Assembly (NCBI RefSeq): GCF_009754905.2
Contig: NZ_CP066775.1
Location: forward strand, 3,596,001 to 3,660,000
Reading direction: 5' to 3'
DNA: 64,000 nt
DNA from: Mucilaginibacter ginkgonis
GTDB lineage: Bacteria > Bacteroidota > Bacteroidia > Sphingobacteriales > Sphingobacteriaceae
Shown: positions 61,833 through 64,000 of the stretch, piece after piece
Layout of the letters: every line of letters starts with the position of its first letter
How positions within the stretch are numbered: position 1 is the stretch's first letter
Notes under the pieces: generated by a model
Seen by the model: only the letters and a program-made list of their open reading frames with translations
What the model was told of the DNA's origin: nothing
The model's database searches: none
Made by a program: the position numbers and the translations under genes

Positions 61833-61982
61833 TTATCTGACCCCACAAAAAAGCGGGGCAAACAAGATAACTGATATATCGCTGAAATGCAAATATACCT
61901 TTGCCTAAAGAGTCCTTAGATTACAAAGTGCTTACAGTTATCAAACAATTGAAATTTTACTCATGCATTGGTTTTAGTTAAA

Positions 61983-62005
61983 GCACACGCGACACGCGTG
62001 CTACA
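61983..62005. repeat. GCACACGCG / CGCGTGC imperfect hairpin
   Basis: AGCACACGCGACACGCGTGCT with a 2-nt bulge, in the 193-bp gap between cdd and the membrane-protein gene. It looks like another dispersed repeat rather than a terminator, as no T-run follows. Confidence 0.45.
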
Positions 62006-62025
62006 GGGCAACGAATGAAATTAAA

Positions 62026-62496
62026 CTATATCTCTATCACTTTAAGTTTTCTTCGTAGACGTTCTAATGTAGCGGGGGCATCATTGCTGAAGAAAGTTGA
62101 AAGAAATTCTGAATTTTTAAGCCTAAAATAGACTTTATAGCCGTCGATAAATTCCATATAATAGTTACCGATGGTTATTCCCGATTCGATTGATTTTATG
62201 TCGGTCAATAGTCTCCGTTGTGTGCCTGTCATTTTACGATAGATAATATGTGTAGAACTGATAGAGACATCGGCAAACGAAAATAATCGCCATATACAAA
62301 CAATAAAAAAGACAAGCACACAAAATATAATAAGAAAAAGATTGCCACTAAAGGGGGTGTCTCTCAATATATATCCTGTGAATAAACTAAAAAGTGTACT
62401 TCCAACTAAAATGATCCATTGCAGGATAACAGTGTAGTCTGCTCCGATGATTTCTTCATTTTCATGGAGGCGTTCATCTTCAGGTTTTCGCTTCAT
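62026..62496 (-). CDS. Two-TM membrane protein of unknown function
   Basis: 156 aa from ATG 62496 (MKRKPEDERLHENEEIIG); an ATG-like upstream frame (62547) overlaps parE. Two spans (about 26-44, 52-71) precede a C-terminal soluble domain (about 75-156) with SISSTHIIYRKMTGTQRRLLTDIKSIES and a basic ending RLRRKLKVIEI. I recognise no family; a PH-like fold is a guess from the layout. It starts 14 bp after the parE stop, so it may be co-transcribed with it. Confidence 0.65.
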   Translation of the reverse strand: MKRKPEDERLHENEEIIGADYTVILQWIILVGSTLFSLFTGYILRDTPFSGNLFLIIFCVLVFFIVCIWRLFSFADVSISSTHIIYRKMTGTQRRLLTDIKSIESGITIGNYYMEFIDGYKVYFRLKNSEFLSTFFSNDAPATLERLRRKLKVIEI

Positions 62497-62509
62497 TGGC
62501 TTTCTAAGA

Positions 62510-64000
62510 TTATGCAACCTCCTTAATTTCGGGCTCATCTGCAGCAATAAGCGGGTTTACTGTCTCGTCGTCTTTTTCCACTCTTAAATTTTGCACAATG
62601 TGCTGCTGACGGGTAGGAGTGTTCTTACCCATAAAATACTCCAAAAGGCCTTTGATATTTGCGTCTTTCAGGATCACCGGGTCGAGGCGGATGTCCTTGC
62701 CGATAAACAACCCGAATTCTTCGGGAGATATTTCGCCCAGCCCTTTAAAGCGTGTGATCTCGGGTTTGTTACCCAATTTCTCGATCGCCGCGCGCCGTTC
62801 CTCATCACTATAACAGTAAATGGTTTCTTTTTTATTACGTACCCGAAATAATGGGGTTTGCAAAATGGATACGTGCCCGGCTTTCACCAGATCCGGAAAG
62901 AACTGCAAAAAGAAGGTCATCATCAGCAAACGGATGTGCATGCCGTCAACATCGGCATCAGTAGCAATTACTATGTTGTTGTATTGGAGGCCATCAATGC
63001 CATCTTCGATGTTTAAAGCGTGTTGCAGTAGGTTAAACTCTTCGTTCTCATACACTACCTTTTTAGTCAGTCCATAGCAATTCAACGGCTTTCCTTTTAA
63101 ACTAAATACTGCCTGTGTTTGTACATCGCGCGATTTGGTAATAGATCCGCTGGCCGAGTCACCCTCTGTGATAAATAACGTAGTATCTTGTCGACGTTCG
63201 TGGTTGTCGCTAAAATGCAGTTTACAATCGCGCAGTTTACGGTTGTGAAGCGATGCCTTTTTAGCTCGCTCATTTGCCAATTTTTTGATGCCTGCAATGT
63301 CCTTTCGCTCGCGCTCAGACTGCATAATACGTTTTAATAGCGCATCTGCTGCCGCCGGATTTTTATGCAGGTAATTGTCTAATTCTGTTTTTACGAAATC
63401 GTTTATATAGCCACGCACTGTCGGCCCATCAGGCCCTACGTTTTGCGAACCCAGTTTGGTTTTGGTTTGCGACTCGAATACCGGCTCCTGCACTTTAATG
63501 GCAATTGCCGCCACAATGGAAGCACGCACGTCTGATGCGTCAAATTCTTTTTTGTAGAATTCCCGAACCGTTTTTACCACCGCTTCGCGGAAGGCGGCCT
63601 GGTGTGTGCCACCTTGTGTGGTATGCTGGCCGTTAACAAACGAATAATATTCTTCGCCGTACTGCTGGCCGTGCGTCATGGCTATTTCAATATCATTGCC
63701 TTTTAAATGAATAATTGGGTAACGAAGGTGCTCAACATTTGTGTTACGGGTTAACAGGTCATAAAGCCCCTGTTCCGAAAAATATTTCTGATTATTAAAA
63801 TTGATCGTCAATCCCGAGTTAAGGAACACGTAGTTCCATATCATATTCTCTACAAACTCAGGGATAAAACGGTAATGGCGGAAAATGCTTTCGTCGGGAA
63901 TAAAATTTATGGCAGTACCGTTACGTTGTGTAGTCTCTTTCTCCGGTTCGTCCCGCAATAGTTCACCTTTGGTAAATTCGGCAATTTTGGTGCGTCCATC
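62510..64000 (-). CDS. parE: DNA topoisomerase IV subunit B, C-terminal part, partial
   Basis: About 496 codons in the window, running off the right edge with no start. TOPRIM features are [29 protein letters not shown] and [32 protein letters not shown] is near the C-terminus. ParE supplies the ATPase and TOPRIM activity for the ParC cleavage subunit. The full gene and its normal parE-parC arrangement cannot be checked here. Confidence 0.92.
   Translation of the reverse strand, partial: DGRTKIAEFTKGELLRDEPEKETTQRNGTAINFIPDESIFRHYRFIPEFVENMIWNYVFLNSGLTINFNNQKYFSEQGLYDLLTRNTNVEHLRYPIIHLKGNDIEIAMTHGQQYGEEYYSFVNGQHTTQGGTHQAAFREAVVKTVREFYKKEFDASDVRASIVAAIAIKVQEPVFESQTKTKLGSQNVGPDGPTVRGYINDFVKTELDNYLHKNPAAADALLKRIMQSERERKDIAGIKKLANERAKKASLHNRKLRDCKLHFSDNHERRQDTTLFITEGDSASGSITKSRDVQTQAVFSLKGKPLNCYGLTKKVVYENEEFNLLQHALNIEDGIDGLQYNNIVIATDADVDGMHIRLLMMTFFLQFFPDLVKAGHVSILQTPLFRVRNKKETIYCYSDEERRAAIEKLGNKPEITRFKGLGEISPEEFGLFIGKDIRLDPVILKDANIKGLLEYFMGKNTPTRQQHIVQNLRVEKDDETVNPLIAADEPEIKEVA

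Noticed and set aside
1..64000. tRNA, rRNA or CRISPR features
   Set aside because: No cloverleaf-like sequence, no rRNA-like conserved block and no regularly spaced direct repeats were seen.

Overview
The window looks like chromosomal DNA from a member of the Bacteroidota, most likely the Sphingobacteriaceae (Mucilaginibacter/Pedobacter-like). The evidence is a SusC/SusD pair, several TonB/Omp85-type outer-membrane proteins, a Bacteroidota-type three-gene succinate dehydrogenase, ParC/ParE, many Sec leaders ending in AQ, weak Shine-Dalgarno signals, TAnnTTTG-like -7 promoter boxes, and abundant short palindromic intergenic repeats. No rRNA, tRNA, CRISPR array or prophage was seen. The species assignment is inference.

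Layout. 1-690: N-terminal part of a membrane sensor protein running off the left edge. 786-6711: fabD preceded by a run of GATase-I, YbdK-type carboxylate-amine ligase, ATP-grasp ligase and an alpha/beta-hydrolase esterase on the minus strand, plus a divergent second esterase. This is the best candidate for an uncharacterised biosynthetic or modification system. 6838-8285: aldo/keto reductase and a GNAT gene broken by an in-frame stop. 8389-15767: secreted gamma-glutamyltransferase, GH3 glycosidase, GH20 hexosaminidase, a GNAT and a VOC protein. 16198-19854: sdhCAB. 19979-26919: envelope genes on the minus strand (TonB-type barrel protein, unknown secreted protein, Omp85-like barrel), then a Tat-exported molybdenum oxidoreductase, its cytochrome b partner and a DUF1223 protein. 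27171-32093: fasciclin protein, zinc alcohol dehydrogenase, GT39-like membrane glycosyltransferase, a 70-aa protein and a ROK kinase. 32267-33574: a complete IS3-family element with a 3-bp target duplication, inserted into one arm of a hairpin.

33725-45122: a MoxR AAA+ / DUF58 / BatA-like / two large membrane protein operon, followed by a TldD/TldE peptidase pair whose TldD carries a Tat leader, with a divergent DUF4159 gene. 45174-49859: orphan UPF0175-like antitoxin, HAD acid phosphatase, a YVTN-propeller/phosphoesterase fusion and an aldose-1-epimerase. 50298-54452: thioredoxin-fold protein and parC. 54815-59557: SusC/SusD pair. 59612-62496: small enzymes and hypothetical proteins. 62510-64000: 3' part of parE, separated from parC by about 8 kb of unrelated genes.

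Short repeats recur throughout. A roughly 32-bp element with a CTCC...GGAG palindrome followed by GGGTGAGG occurs at least six times, including between sdhC and sdhA and right against the DUF58 start codon. Other families are GTCATTGCGA-type and GTCATTTCGA-type inverted repeats, ATCCTGAA/ATGCCGAA hairpins, and simple tandem repeats in gene spacers. Several gene starts are set downstream of the first possible start because the upstream extension lies in a repeat or lacks a signal peptide.
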